Assembly (NCBI RefSeq): GCF_001680005.1 | Contig: NC_033560.1 | Location: forward strand, 685,501 to 749,500 | Direction: 5' to 3' | Origin: Plasmodium coatneyi | Taxonomy: Eukaryota > Apicomplexa > Aconoidasida > Haemosporida > Plasmodiidae | Length of the DNA stretch: 64,000 nt | Shown here: positions 11,068 through 22,536 of the stretch, piece by piece | How positions within the stretch are numbered: the first letter of the stretch is position 1 | Layout of the letters: each line of letters opens with the position of its first letter | Made by a program: the position numbers and the translations under genes | The notes under the pieces: model-generated | Databases searched by the model: none | What the model was told of the DNA's origin: nothing | The model's input: the letters and a program-made list of their open reading frames with translations, nothing else

Positions 11068-14000
11068 ATGAGCGCGAAGCCGCCCCCACCGTTACTCAAA
11101 AAGGGGGGGCCGCCTCTCCCCAAATCGGTGAAGCCCTTTGGCAAACCATTCGTCAAACACACGTTCCTCCTGAAGCCAAAGCCAAAGGGAAAGTCACCAG
11201 GTACGCGCAAAGTAAAACTTCTCTGCATATGAATGGAGGACACACATTAACGCATCCACCCTAAACCTACCCACATAACACCTCCACACCAATTCATTCC
11301 CCCCCCCCTCAGCGGTTATCGCGAAAGAAAAGTCTGAAGAAACAGTCGACAGTGGACACAATGAAAAGAGCAGTGAGGACCTCCCGAAGGCGAAAACACT
11401 GGAACCAAAATTTAAGGCAATAAAGCCGAAAATAAAAGTCCCCCAGTTGAAGTTTAAGTCAATGGATGGGAAGGCAAAGGTAATGCTTCCTCCCAAGGTT
11501 ACCTTGTTTGGGGATAAAGCGTCTGCACTTGGTGACGCTTCATCGGAGGAAGTGCCTCCAAAAGGAGCAGACCCCAGCCTGGAGGCAGCCAAGTCGATGA
11601 GGTCAATCAAATCGATGAAGTCAATCAAGTCGATGAAGTCAATCAAGTCGACCATATCGGGGATGCTGAAATTTGATAAGGCACCCAAGGGAGCAAAGCC
11701 AAAATGGAAGATTCCAAATCTGAAGGTCAAAGGATTAGGAGGAGAGAAGAGTAATGCGACAGGGGGGGAGATTCAAAGGAAGTCCAGCAGTGTGGGATTG
11801 ACTTTCCAACCGGGAGTAGAAGCAACAGGAAGGGTGGAGGAAGGGGAACAGACAGAGTTGAAAAGAAACGAATCGAAGGATAATGGGTCCCCCGAGGGAA
11901 AAGACGAAACAGGAAGAATCAAGAGGACGCTGCATATGAGTAAGTACCTTGACACTGGGAATGTTGTTAACCAGTTGCGGGGACAAGGAGTGAAATCACC
12001 TCACGTAGTGAAGACAAAAGGGGCAATTGGGAAAGGGAAAGCGAATTTTCCCCCACCTCCCTTTGCAAAAGGTACGGAAAAGGAATCCCATTCGTTTGCC
12101 AAAGAAGAGAACGTCCAGGTGACGCGAAAGTACAGCTCGCACATGTCCAGTGAAGTAACCAAGGGGGGAGTAGGCGCTCTCAAGGAGGTCCCCCAAAAGG
12201 GCATTCCTCTGAATAAATTACCTCTGAATAAATTATCTCCGAAGGGATCACCTCAGAAAGGGTCACCGCTGAAAGGGTTACCGCTGAAAGGGTCACTGTC
12301 AAAAGGGTCACTGCCAGAAGGGTCACTGCCAGAAGGGCCACCTCACAGCAGCAACGTGAACTCCCCCAATGAGGGGGAACCAAACAGAGCAGGAGATGCA
12401 CACGAAGGGACGCACACAAATACAATGACACATTCAAATGGTAATAACCTAATGGTTGGCGTGTCCGATGCAGCGTGCAGACAAATGGTGGGTCCTCTAT
12501 CGACTTCCAAAACGAGCACACTTGTGAGGGACACACATTACATAAATGCCTTCTCCAGGATGGATGGAAATTACATGGGAAAAGTTACGGGACCACCAAC
12601 CCCAATTGATTACTACGATAAGAAACCTCAACACAGTGGAGGACAAAAAGGTTCAGATAAAATGACACAAAATGAACAGACACCACCACGTAGTATGTTT
12701 CCCCCCTTAGGCGCATCTGGGGAAGGTCCCTACTACAGTGCAAACTTCATGCCTCTGTGTTATTACAACGGGGATACGCTTCAAAGTGGGGTTGGAACTG
12801 GGTGTTCCATGTTTTTCCCTCCTGGGTGGTACTACGTGCCTGTGGGTAGTTATGGGGAGTCTGGGTGGGTAGACCCCTCAGCAGTAGCAGCGTCAAGTCA
12901 ACTTCACGCTGAACAAATGGAGGGAAAAAATGACAAGTCGAAGAAGAGGGACAACGGAGGAGGTAAACCAGCAAGGGGGCGGGGAAGGAAGCAAAGTGAT
13001 ACGCTGGTCGCTGCTGGGCATTTGAAACCGCTGCAGTTTAGGGAGGGAGTCGATTGGAGCAGCGAGGATGAGAAATACCTCAATGCAGGTGTTTCTATGG
13101 AGGAGGAACGGAGAGAGAGGACAAAGAAGAACAGAAAGGGGAGGGACAAGGAGACTGGAAGCTCCATTGGGGATTCCAAGTGGTACGAAATTGAGCGTCG
13201 CCTGAACAATTGCCGTGGGGTCATCCAGGGGAGTGAAGAGGAAAACGGTGCAGACCGTGGCTACTACATAGATTGCACCGACGAAGACGGTACGGACAGC
13301 TGCGATGAAGAGACGAAGTACTTCGACGGGGTGGGCAGTGAGTACCACTACGAGGGGAACACCGAAGGGGAAGAAGACGACGAATGGGTAGACGCAAACA
13401 GACACGGGAAGAATAACCCCACAAAGAGAACACGCTGCAGGAACACACGATGGAAAAACCATCCTGCGAATCACTCCTTGGAGGAAAGCTACTCCTTCGA
13501 TTATGACAACATATATAAGAATTACAAAATAGGGTACCTGCGGGATCGGCTGAAGTGGGCGAACGAGTATCTGCACAGGGGGGGCAAAAAGGACGTTCGT
13601 GAGAAGCACGTTCGTGAGAAGGACGCCAAGTCGGGTTCGAAACACCCTACGAAGAAGAACAAAGAACGCCTGGACGATATTGCTCATCTGTTCCTTCCAA
13701 AAAACAAGAAACACGAAAGCATATTCGACCTGTCTCTAAATTTCTCCCAAATTTCAGACAGTGACAAGGATGACATAATTAGCATGCTCTTCTCGTGCAG
13801 GCAGTTGGAAAAGCTCATTGAAGAGCAACACTGCGTGTTGGATATGCTGGACCATGACTTAAAAGAGGTGAACGAATCACTGAAGTTACCACCCACATGG
13901 AACAACTTCAGTCACTTTGAGGTGCTCCAAGAAAGCATACTGAATGAGGAAAACAACCAAGGGGTGCCTCTTAACAACACTCCTTTTTTTATTAAAGGGA

Positions 14001-14224
14001 AGGTGTCTTTGGTTCCTAAGAACTTGGAGTCCTTCTTCGATAAGCCCTCCGTATCGGCAGTGGCGGCAGTGCCGAATGCGTCTGGTGTGTCCACGCCCGG
14101 TGTGCCCGCATCGGGTGGATACTCACAACCCGTGGAGAGCCCCTCGAACAGCAAGTACATGCCCAAGTTTGCCAAGGCCAAGGTGAAGCCGAAGGTGTCC
14201 CTACTGCTGAAGAAGGGCGCCTGA
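11068..14224 (+). CDS. Lys/Pro-rich low-complexity protein, unknown function
   Basis: Two exons, 11068-11200 and 11313-14224, joined in phase 1 at GTACGC and a C-rich AG acceptor, give about 1,014 residues. The start is the first ATG of the frame. The N-terminus (PPPPLLKKGG, then repeated KP/KPK words) and the C-terminus (KAKVKPKVSLLLKKGA) share basic LLKKG-type motifs. Internal tandem repeats lie near residues 140-158 (RSIKSMKSIKSMKSIKS) and 341-390 (five-residue PLKGS/LPEGS units). A Tyr/Trp/Gly-rich patch covers about 510-575, an acidic Asp/Glu-rich stretch about 695-740, and a probable coiled coil (LEKLIEEQHCVLDMLDHDL) about 865-900. There is no signal peptide, no membrane segment and no domain I recognise. 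A scaffold or cytoskeleton-linked role would fit the composition, but that is a guess. Confidence 0.85.
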
Positions 14225-16301
14225 TCATATCATATCACCGTTGCGAAATTGTAGCGTTACGATGTAGCCACCTTGTGGGGGGTGCCATTCCGGCAGGCAT
14301 ACCTTTTTAGTTCATGGATGCTTCCCACTTGGGGACCTTCAGGGGGGCGCAAAAGAAATTGGTCCTCCCCCGTCAGTTCGTTTGTATGTGTATATGTTTG
14401 TGTGTGTATATGTTTGTTTGTGTGGATACTCCACCCCCGCGTTTCATTTTTTCGCTTGCTTTATTGCAGCATAATCCAATTCAGACCGACGAAAAGGTGC
14501 CGATATAGGAATAATTTCGTTATACAACTTTACACACTTTTGCAACTGAACAGCGGAACGGATGCGTTCCTACTATGCATATGCACAGCTATGTTTATAT
14601 GAACAATTAATTCTTTTCAAATTTCGGTACGCTTCCCCCCCTTTGGTAAGCGATTTCGACAGAATCCACTGTATGCGGCATTGCGTCATCTGTTCTTTTT
14701 TCCTTCACATTATTATTGCGGAAATAATTCCCGCGTTTGTTATGTTCCTCGTGTAAGCAAAATGGCGTATCGTTCAAAAGGGGCTCCTTACACCTTACCA
14801 GTTCGCACGGTACACACACTTATCTGTACTGAGTTTATAAGTAGAAGAGTGGCCTATCCATGTGGATCTGCCAATCCCTGCTCTTTCTAAAAATGTCGTG
14901 AAAAACCAACGACATTTTATAGGGTCAGGGATGCTGGCGTGTGGAGAAAAAAAATACAAACACACCCGCATAAAATTCGCCCCTCCTCTGTGCACCCCGC
15001 GGAATGCATCTGTACGCCATTTTTTTAAAAAAATAAATGCCTTCATCAAGCATATTAAAAAAACTGCAGGAAGTAATATGAATTCTCAAGCAGCCGGTAT
15101 CATCATACGCAGGGTTAAAATTACACCTTATAAGTCAGTACAAAAAATACCAATAATAATAATGTGGTCCACTTTTTTTCTCTTTTTCGGAAATTCATTT
15201 GCGCAAACGCACCGCGTGTAGGGAAATAATGCACTGCTTCTCGCGGGAAAAAAAATATATAGATCCTGTTGGGCATATTCCGCATTTTCTGCTTTTACGC
15301 TTTTTACCAATTATGTACTTTTCTTCCTGAAAAATAAAAGCTACCTACTTCAGCATGATACTTCACTGTGCGATGTGTTAAAGCACGGACACCTCATGTT
15401 AGCTGTGTAGCCATTTCATGTCACCGGCGCGGGGATTTCATATTAGCTCTCCGGAGAGTGCATGCTAGCTTGGCGGAGAGTGCATGTCACCCCTGTGTAG
15501 GGATACCATGCTAGCTTGAAAAGGGATCTCATGTCAGCTGTGGAGAGGCCTCATATTAGCTCTGCAGAGAGCGCATACCACCCCTGTGTGTAGGGAGCTC
15601 ATGCTAGCTTTGCAAAGACCATCAAATTAGCTCTCCGGAGACCTCATGTCAGCATGTCAGGGACCTCATGTTAGCTTGTCATGGACCTCATGCGAGCTGT
15701 GTACGGGATATACGATTATTATCTCTGCTAGTGATGTTATCACGTGTGTGAAAAACTTATGTAGGTTATTAAAACGCGGTATTTTCTCAATCATTAAAAA
15801 AAACTTTTTATATTTTCCAACTTATTCCCATCTTACCTTGCAGTTAACATAGTATCCCCTGCTTTTATTTCCCTTTTCAATCCAAATGTTTTTTTTCCAT
15901 TCACGTTAATTGCATTTCTATTTCACGTACTTCGCCTTATGCATTTACACATCTTGTAGAATCAACACAGCGTGTAAGTACTCACGCGGAAAGCGCTGAA
16001 TATATATTTTTTTTAAAAAAAAAAGTGTAAAATCAGCATATAAAATCGTCAATTCTCCACTTTGCTGCGTATACTTTTCACTTTGGGATAGCGCTTCTGT
16101 TACGTTTACGTTTAGAAGTATTTTATTTCCCCTGAGGGGCAGTTAATGCGTTATCAATCTTATTAGCCGTGCTACAGGCTTCTTCAGTCTATTCTACACG
16201 TTTTCCTGTGCCTACATTTCTTCCTTCCTCGATTGTGTAATCAGGAGGGCACCCAACTGTGTGCAAGGCTCTACGCGCGTAATAAAATAGGGACCTCCAA
16301 A
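14225..16301. other. Intergenic region, no gene seen
   Basis: Two kilobases between two plus-strand genes, with TG-rich stretches near 14385-14425, an AT-rich part (14900-15350) and, at 15392-15708, the degenerate repeat array listed separately. Open frames here are short, overlap each other and lack splice support. Confidence 0.5.
15392..15708 (+). repeat. Degenerate 22-26-bp tandem array
   Basis: Roughly fourteen units, each opening with CAT and continuing as TTAGCT or GCTAGCT followed by a GGAGAG or GGGA word. Some units carry CACCCCTGTGTAGGG instead, as if two unit types alternate. It is GC-richer than its flanks and lies 600-900 bp upstream of the LOTUS gene. Confidence 0.7.
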
Positions 16302-19300
16302 ATGAGCAATTCGCCGTTTCCCATGGGGGAAAACCCCTCTCAGTTGGGTTTCACACCTGCCTGTACTAGCGAAAATGCTGACGTCAACCTGTGGGAAAGA
16401 AACAACCAACAAAGCGAAAGACATATACAAATGAATCACGAAAAAAGAGGAACATTTCTCGGAGATGAAAGTTGTAAATCCGTCTCAACTAGCGATAGCA
16501 GAATTAGTCTGAATTGTGCTGACGTGAAATATAACTACTCGTCCAACTCAAATAAAGACACCATTGAAGACATGAAGGTGAACGCTCCATTTAACTTCAA
16601 AGCGGGTGCTACGCCTGGGCAAAGTACTGACAATGAGAATGAGCATACCCATGTAGGGACATATGTGGAAGACACCACGCTGGAGTCACTGCAAAGGAAC
16701 TACATGCACAGTAATGACGATACAAATGAAGAGACAAATGATGATACGAACACGGATACTAATGCGGAAGATTCTGTGGGGGGTAGTCTTGAAGCACACG
16801 AACAGGCATCCCCTGGGAAAACGCCTAACCACATACCCGATGGATCGAACAATACGGCGATCTTTTCAACACTGGGTAGGACTTTCGGGGAGGACGCAGG
16901 AAACGACAATTTTCCCCTTACTGGAGCGCTGGACATGGAGAACTGTGCGGACTACGGGGTGAGTTACGGCACTAATTACAACATGAACTGCAGCATGAAC
17001 TCTGCAGCGAACTACGGATCAAACTACGCCACTAACAACTATGCGAATAACTACGCTACTAACTACGCAACGAGGTATGGGACAAACTACAGCGTGAATT
17101 GCAACACAAACTATGGCAGCCGCTTCAGCCCCTGCGTAAAAAATGTGCCAATTCACGAAAGGGGATTGCTGAAGACCCCTCCTGCAGGTGTGTACACATT
17201 TTTTCGGCCAAACAAAAAATACGAACCCTTGAAATACAACAATCAAATAAAAAAAGGAGTGAAGAAAAATGGCACAATAAATGAAAAATATCATAAAGCA
17301 AAAAATGAATACATATCAAGCACAGGAGATGTTCCTCTTTTTAAAAGTGCAAATAAGTACACCTCATGTAATTGTGCAGAACTGCATAAAAGTATGCACA
17401 CAGGGAAAGAGGAAAATGTGTGCATCGATATAAAGCAAATACACAGCGACTTTATTTATTTGATTGTAAAGTATTTGTACTATGAACGAATTCTGCCGGA
17501 AGCAAATGAAGTGAAGCGGAAAATAAGCAAGTACTTCCCCGAGTGTGCGGTCCTCAATACAAATTTTGTAAACATTTGCAGAGAGGACACCAAGCAGAGA
17601 TTCCTAATAAGCAGGATCAATTCACACGAAGAAGAAGACGTCGAAGAGGAAGAGGACAAAAGAGAAAGAGCGTATTTTCGGAAAACATTTAATAACGAAA
17701 ATATCTGCATATACCTCAGAGATATATCAAGAGATTTCTTCATAAACCCCAATGACGACACGGAAAGCGTTTTGCAATACATCCCTCTCCTGTTCATGCA
17801 TATTATTGACAGGTTCAGATTACAGTCCAGTAAGTGCAAAAAGAGAAAAATGTGCCATTTTCATTTTTCCTCTGATTTACTTTGTTCCATGTGCAAGTAG
17901 GAGTTTGGACAGACAGGCCAGAGTTGCATGCGTAGTCACATCATGTGCCGTTTTCATATTTTCTGAGTTTTAACTGGGAAGCCATCCTTTCGAATGGGTT
18001 GAGAGAAGATCCCCAAACGTGTGTTGCTCTGTCGTTCCTTCCATTTGGATTGCCTTCCCTTGAGCTATTTTCATCTTAATGCATCGTACACCTACATTTG
18101 TGTGTGCATATATTTGATTGTTTGGTCGACGTGCCTAATTAAATTTTGTAGGACTGCTGCTTTATTGCACCTCACTACAACGTTGAACTAGCTTTTTTTT
18201 TTTTTTTTTCTCCATTTTGCCTGACCTGTTCATAAATTATTCGAACATTTTTTTTTTTTTGTGTGTGTGTGTGTGTATGAAGTTTTAGCTAGTTAGCAGA
18301 CGTACACATTTAAACTAAGTAAATGTGTGCGCGCCATAATGTAACGAAACAATGACCCTTCATGCGCTGCTTACTTTTTTCTTGTATTTTATGCAGCTTG
18401 CTACACGTCACTGTGTGCACACATCTTTTGCCGCCCATTTTAACACACCCTTTGTGACCCATTTTAACACATCCTTTGTGGCCCATTTTAACACACCCTT
18501 TGTGACCCATTTTAACACATCCTTTGTGGCCCATTTTAACACATCCTTTGTGACCCATTTTGACACACCCTTTGTGATCCATTTTAACACATCCTTTGTG
18601 ACCCATTTTAACACATCCTTTGTGACCCATTTTAACACATCCTTTGTCGCCCATTTTAACACACCCTATGTGGCCCATTTTAACACACCCTATGTGGCCC
18701 ATTTTAACACACCCTTTATGGCCCATTTTAACACTTCTCTTACCCCATTTTTCCCCTCAGGTGACAATAATCACAAGGGAGGCAGATACATCCTGGCCGA
18801 AACGCTGAAACACACGGGCCCATACATTTTCAGGACGATGAAGTTAGGAAGAATCATACACATACTCCAAAAATGCATCGACCTGAATATCCTCTCCTAC
18901 TACAACAACAATATTATTCCCATTTTTACCTCCATGGCTATTTCAAAAACGTACGTTTCTAAAATGCTGGTAAATGAAACGCCCGATTCGAAGAACCACA
19001 AGGTAAACTCCATAACTATCATAAAGGATAGGATCTATCGCCTTCTGCATAGCTACTCAGAGGATAAGACAAAGGGAAAAGGTAATGCACGCATAAGAAC
19101 AGGAATAGAAACAGAAACAAGAAGAAATGCCATAGAATGTATATGAATGATGCGTGCGTATAAACGTGTGATAGTAAAAATGTGTGTCCTCATGTGAGTA
19201 TAGAACGTTCCCGGCTTTGCCGGATTTCTTTCTCATGCACTTGGAGCCCGTAAGGGTGACAGCGCGAAATGTTCCTGTTAACTAGGCAGCAACAGTAGCA

Positions 19301-20441
19301 GCAGGAGTAGTACCAGTAGTAGTAACAACAGTAGTAGTAGCAGCAGCCGAAGCAGTAATAGTAGTAGCACACACGCAGAAAGTAGGGACCCATTAGGGGC
19401 ATACGGACGACCTTCATTAGAACAGTTAAACAAGTACCGAGAATGAGGATATTGGCTCTTCTCCAAGTCAACCCCAAACATACACTTTTGAGCAGTTAGG
19501 CAAATACAGTCACTTCCGACCTGCGAGAGGAAGAAAAAAAGGAAATGTACCATGTGTTTTCTTTTTTTATTTTTTATTATCCCCAAGGCTTTTCCCTAAG
19601 TAGATTACCCCTCATATATAAAAACGTGTACAAGGAAAGCATAAACATCGACCAAATAGGATACTCAAAGTTGACCGAATTTATAAATAACGAGCTCAGT
19701 GATATTTGCTTCATTTCCACACAGCATAAGTTCCAGTGCATCCTGATGCCCCTCATGGAAAATGTAAGTGAAAAAGGAGAAAAATTAATGTACCGCCATG
19801 TCCACCCACTTGCACGCACCTGTCTATTGCACTTTTCTATTGCTAACCCCCCGTAGGAGCAAAAACACCGGGACAAGAATGCAAAACTGAAAAAGGAAAA
19901 ACAGTTAAAAGAATCCCTGGACTACATAAAAAATTACCAGTGGGAAAGGTGCATATCGTATTTACACTTTGCAAATTATGCCAGAAACAAAAAGACGGAA
20001 CCGGAAGTGAAGAGGGCAACTCCCCCAGACGCCATAGAACAACTAATAAACAATAGCTTCCTCGTTAAGCATAAGAATTACCTTGATCGAACTTTAAAAA
20101 ACGGTTCTGATGAAAACGTCCCATTGTTATTACCTTTGGACGTTTTCAATTTGCCCTCATCGCACGATATGTACGATACCTACCATAAGTCAGAAACCTA
20201 TTACAGTACCAACCCTACGGAAGACAATTCGGCTATCAAATGTGTGGATAATATGCAAAGCAAATGCAGCATCTTATATGATCTTAGAAAATGTGTCTCT
20301 ATGGATATTTCCATTGAAGAGTCCGTAAATGTAAACCACATGTATCAGAACTATCCGTCTTCTTATAACGTTTTCCACTCTCTTTTTAAGGACACCGTGG
20401 AAGAAATTCCCATTGTTGATCAGCAGCGAATGCAAATTTAA
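16302..20441 (+). CDS. LOTUS/OST-HTH domain protein
   Basis: Exons 16302-17829, 18761-19081, 19588-19763 and 19857-20441 (phases 1, 1, 0) encode about 869 residues. Residues about 594-675 form a good LOTUS (OST-HTH) match: a first helix (KDRIYRLLHSYSED), then a Gly and SLSRLPLIYKNVYKE, then GYSKLTEFINNEL and a final strand ending in CILMP. Intron 2 splits it after the first helix. LOTUS domains bind RNA (notably G-rich or structured RNA) and are typical of germ-granule and translational-control proteins, so a post-transcriptional role is inferred. The N-terminal half is Asn/Asp/Thr-rich and disordered, with a Tyr-Asn repeat (NY-x-T/A-NY) at about 225-270; residues about 385-460 look folded and helical. 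Gametocyte or sexual-stage use would fit LOTUS proteins elsewhere but is not shown here. Confidence 0.8.
18433..18744 (+). repeat. 24-bp minisatellite in intron 1 of the LOTUS gene
   Basis: Thirteen units beginning CCCATTTTAACACA and continuing with (C/T)CCTTTGTG(A/G), diverged by only a few substitutions. It ends a few bases before the pyrimidine tract of the exon 2 acceptor at 18760. Because 24 is a multiple of 3, open frames run through it on both strands (an eight-residue HFNTPFVT-type repeat forward, KMGHKGCV-type reverse). The phase-1 donor at 17830 and phase-1 acceptor at 18760 place it in an intron. Confidence 0.9.
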
Positions 20442-21474
20442 CCATTATAGTTGCGCTTTACATTGTGTGATACGGTCGTTAAAGGGGAAAATAAATAAGG
20501 AACCCTTTTGCAGCAGTTCCTTTTTATTTTATGTGCGCAGTTTGTAACCGCACATTGTGTAGCCACAATTTTGTCGCTACTTTTTTTTTCTTTTTTACAA
20601 CACTGCAATTGCAACTGCAATTGCAATTGCACCTGCAACAATCTTGCTTGTTCCTGTTGGTGCATTCGCATGTTATTTCTACTTTGTATTACACAAAAAA
20701 ATGGGGTACAAATATTTTTTCACTATTATGTGAATTTTTCAAGATAATTGCGCTTGTATAGGTACCTTTAATTCATCTTGTTTTAACATGCGCTTTGTTC
20801 TGTTTTATTTTGTTTTTTTTTCCAGGTCATCCACAGCACTTTTTTTAAAACGTACACATGTGTATACGTAAAATAGCCTTTTTTTTTTTTTTTTTTTTTT
20901 TTAACACACTTTAAAATGGAACAATATAGCTATTCCTGTTGGAAAAACTTTCTGAACGTTCATACATTTTTTGCTTTTTTGCACACATTTAAAAATGTGA
21001 AAAAAAAAAAAAAAAAAAGCCAAAATTATGCTATTAACTGGTGCATTTAAAAATTGAGATGCTCCTCTCTTTATTAAGTTTTGTTCTATTTGTTGTAGCT
21101 ACTTAGGGGTCCATCCTCCACCGCCATACTTTGCTACCATCCTTTGTGCCAATTTTTTTCCTACTGTCTTTTTTTTTTCTTTTTTTCTTTTTTTTTTTTT
21201 TTTTTTTACGTTTGTCCCGCTTGGACCATACAGGGGAGTGTCACTCTGCATGCAGCAAAAAAGTATCGACAAATTTTCAAAACGGCAAAATGGAATGAAG
21301 CACCTGAATGTGTGCAATGGGGTGGTAACTCATTTTTCTCCATTTATAATTAGGCGGGGTGGAGGGGGAGGAGGTGTAGCTTCGCACAAGTGATGCGACT
21401 GCAAGGTGTATAGAAGGGTTTCCCATTACCCCAATGGGGATAGACATTCTTCTGTGCGCCTGTCCTTTTCCTCC
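20442..21474. other. Convergent intergenic region
   Basis: Lies between the 3' ends of the LOTUS gene and HINT1. It contains poly-T/A runs (20880-20902, 21000-21018, 21170-21207) and a short CAATTG/CAACTG purine-pyrimidine array near 20602-20640. No gene is supported. Confidence 0.6.
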
Positions 21475-22536
21475 TCATCCGGGGGGCCACCTCATTTGCC
21501 TCTTGGCCAGGATATGCAGATGCAGGTAGTACACGGACTGGCAAGCCTCGGGCCCGTTGTTCACGACCAGGCGGAAGTCACCCAAGTTGTTCTTCCTCAC
21601 AATTTCGGAGACCTTCCAGGGGGGGGTAAAATGGTGCGTGGTTAGTTGCATGCAATAGAGGGGGAGACACCACACGGTGAGACCGCACCGGTTGGGGGTT
21701 AGGTTATGTCCCCTCTAGTGGTAGATTGTTGCGTGCTTTCTTACCGCCCACATCATGTGGCCCAGGATGTCTTTGTGCCTCTCCTCCGCCTTGCTGAGCC
21801 TGGTGAGTCCGTCCCTCATTTTGGGGATCACGAGGATGTGCACGGGTGCCTGCGGGTTTATGTCGTTAAAGGCGAGGACCTGCAGGGGGAGCAAGGAAGG
21901 AACGGAATGCCCATAATGAGGGGGGCATCGCATCTATTTCTGCTGTGCCAGCTGCGACGCCATGGGGGAGTACCTTGTCGTCTTCGTACACGAGGTCCAC
22001 CTTTACTTCCTTTCTTGCGATTTTTCCTGCAGTATAAGTGGGGGGGTTAAGCGGTGAAGGAGTGTTACAACTGTGGCGTATTGGAGAGGTGTGTGTTCCC
22101 TCGCTCAGTTGGCTGATTGGTCATTTCAGTTGGCTGACTGGTCGTTTCGGGATTTCCTTCCCCCTTGGGGACTTACCAAAAATTGAGTCGCCGTTCTCGT
22201 CCTTCCCGGCGGCTGCAAGGGCTCTCTCTTCCTCGTCTGCCATTTTGCTTAGCCGTCTGTTTATAACTCGTCTGCAGGGGGGGCACGTAAGATGAGCACC
22301 TGATGTGAAGATCGAATTGCCTCACACGCTACACACATGTGATACACCTCATGGTGTGCTACCACAAGAGGGAAGCCCCTTATCCAATGGTAAGTCCCCA
22401 CTTGGATGTAAAGAAATCTTGTCCTCCCTCCGTGGGAGACTTACGTGAGGTGCTTGTTCCTGTAGGCTAATTTGGTGAAACAATTAAAGGCGATATTTCG
22501 AATGCTGCATGCGATGGTTCCGCCGGAGGTATTCAT
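21475..22536 (-). CDS. HINT1: Histidine triad nucleotide-binding protein (HINT1)
   Basis: Minus-strand exons 22536-22445, 22271-22177, 22026-21974, 21879-21745 and 21612-21475 keep frame and give about 170 residues. HINT proteins are HIT-superfamily purine nucleoside phosphoramidases. The core starts at the second Met (22243, [14 protein letters not shown]) and shows the family features: [29 protein letters not shown], and the C-terminal active-site segment ending in RQMRWPPG. The HIT motif reads Y-L-H-L-H-I-L, so the first of the three His is Tyr while the presumed catalytic middle His is kept. The upstream exon adds about 40 basic, hydroxyl-rich residues without acidic ones (from [14 protein letters not shown]), resembling a mitochondrial presequence. 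Starting at 22243 with a 5'-UTR intron is the alternative and would give 130 residues, the usual cytosolic HINT size. Confidence 0.88.

Noticed and set aside
12893..13714. A 273-codon minus-strand frame opposite the Lys/Pro-rich gene
   Set aside because: It is the antisense shadow of a long, splice-supported plus-strand exon with skewed codon content.
18352..18760. Long open frames through the 24-bp repeat on both strands
   Set aside because: They arise from a stop-free repeat whose unit is a multiple of three. Phase-matched splice sites at 17830 and 18760 place it in an intron.
21350..22050. Plus-strand frames opposite HINT1
   Set aside because: Antisense shadows of clearly identified HINT1 exons.
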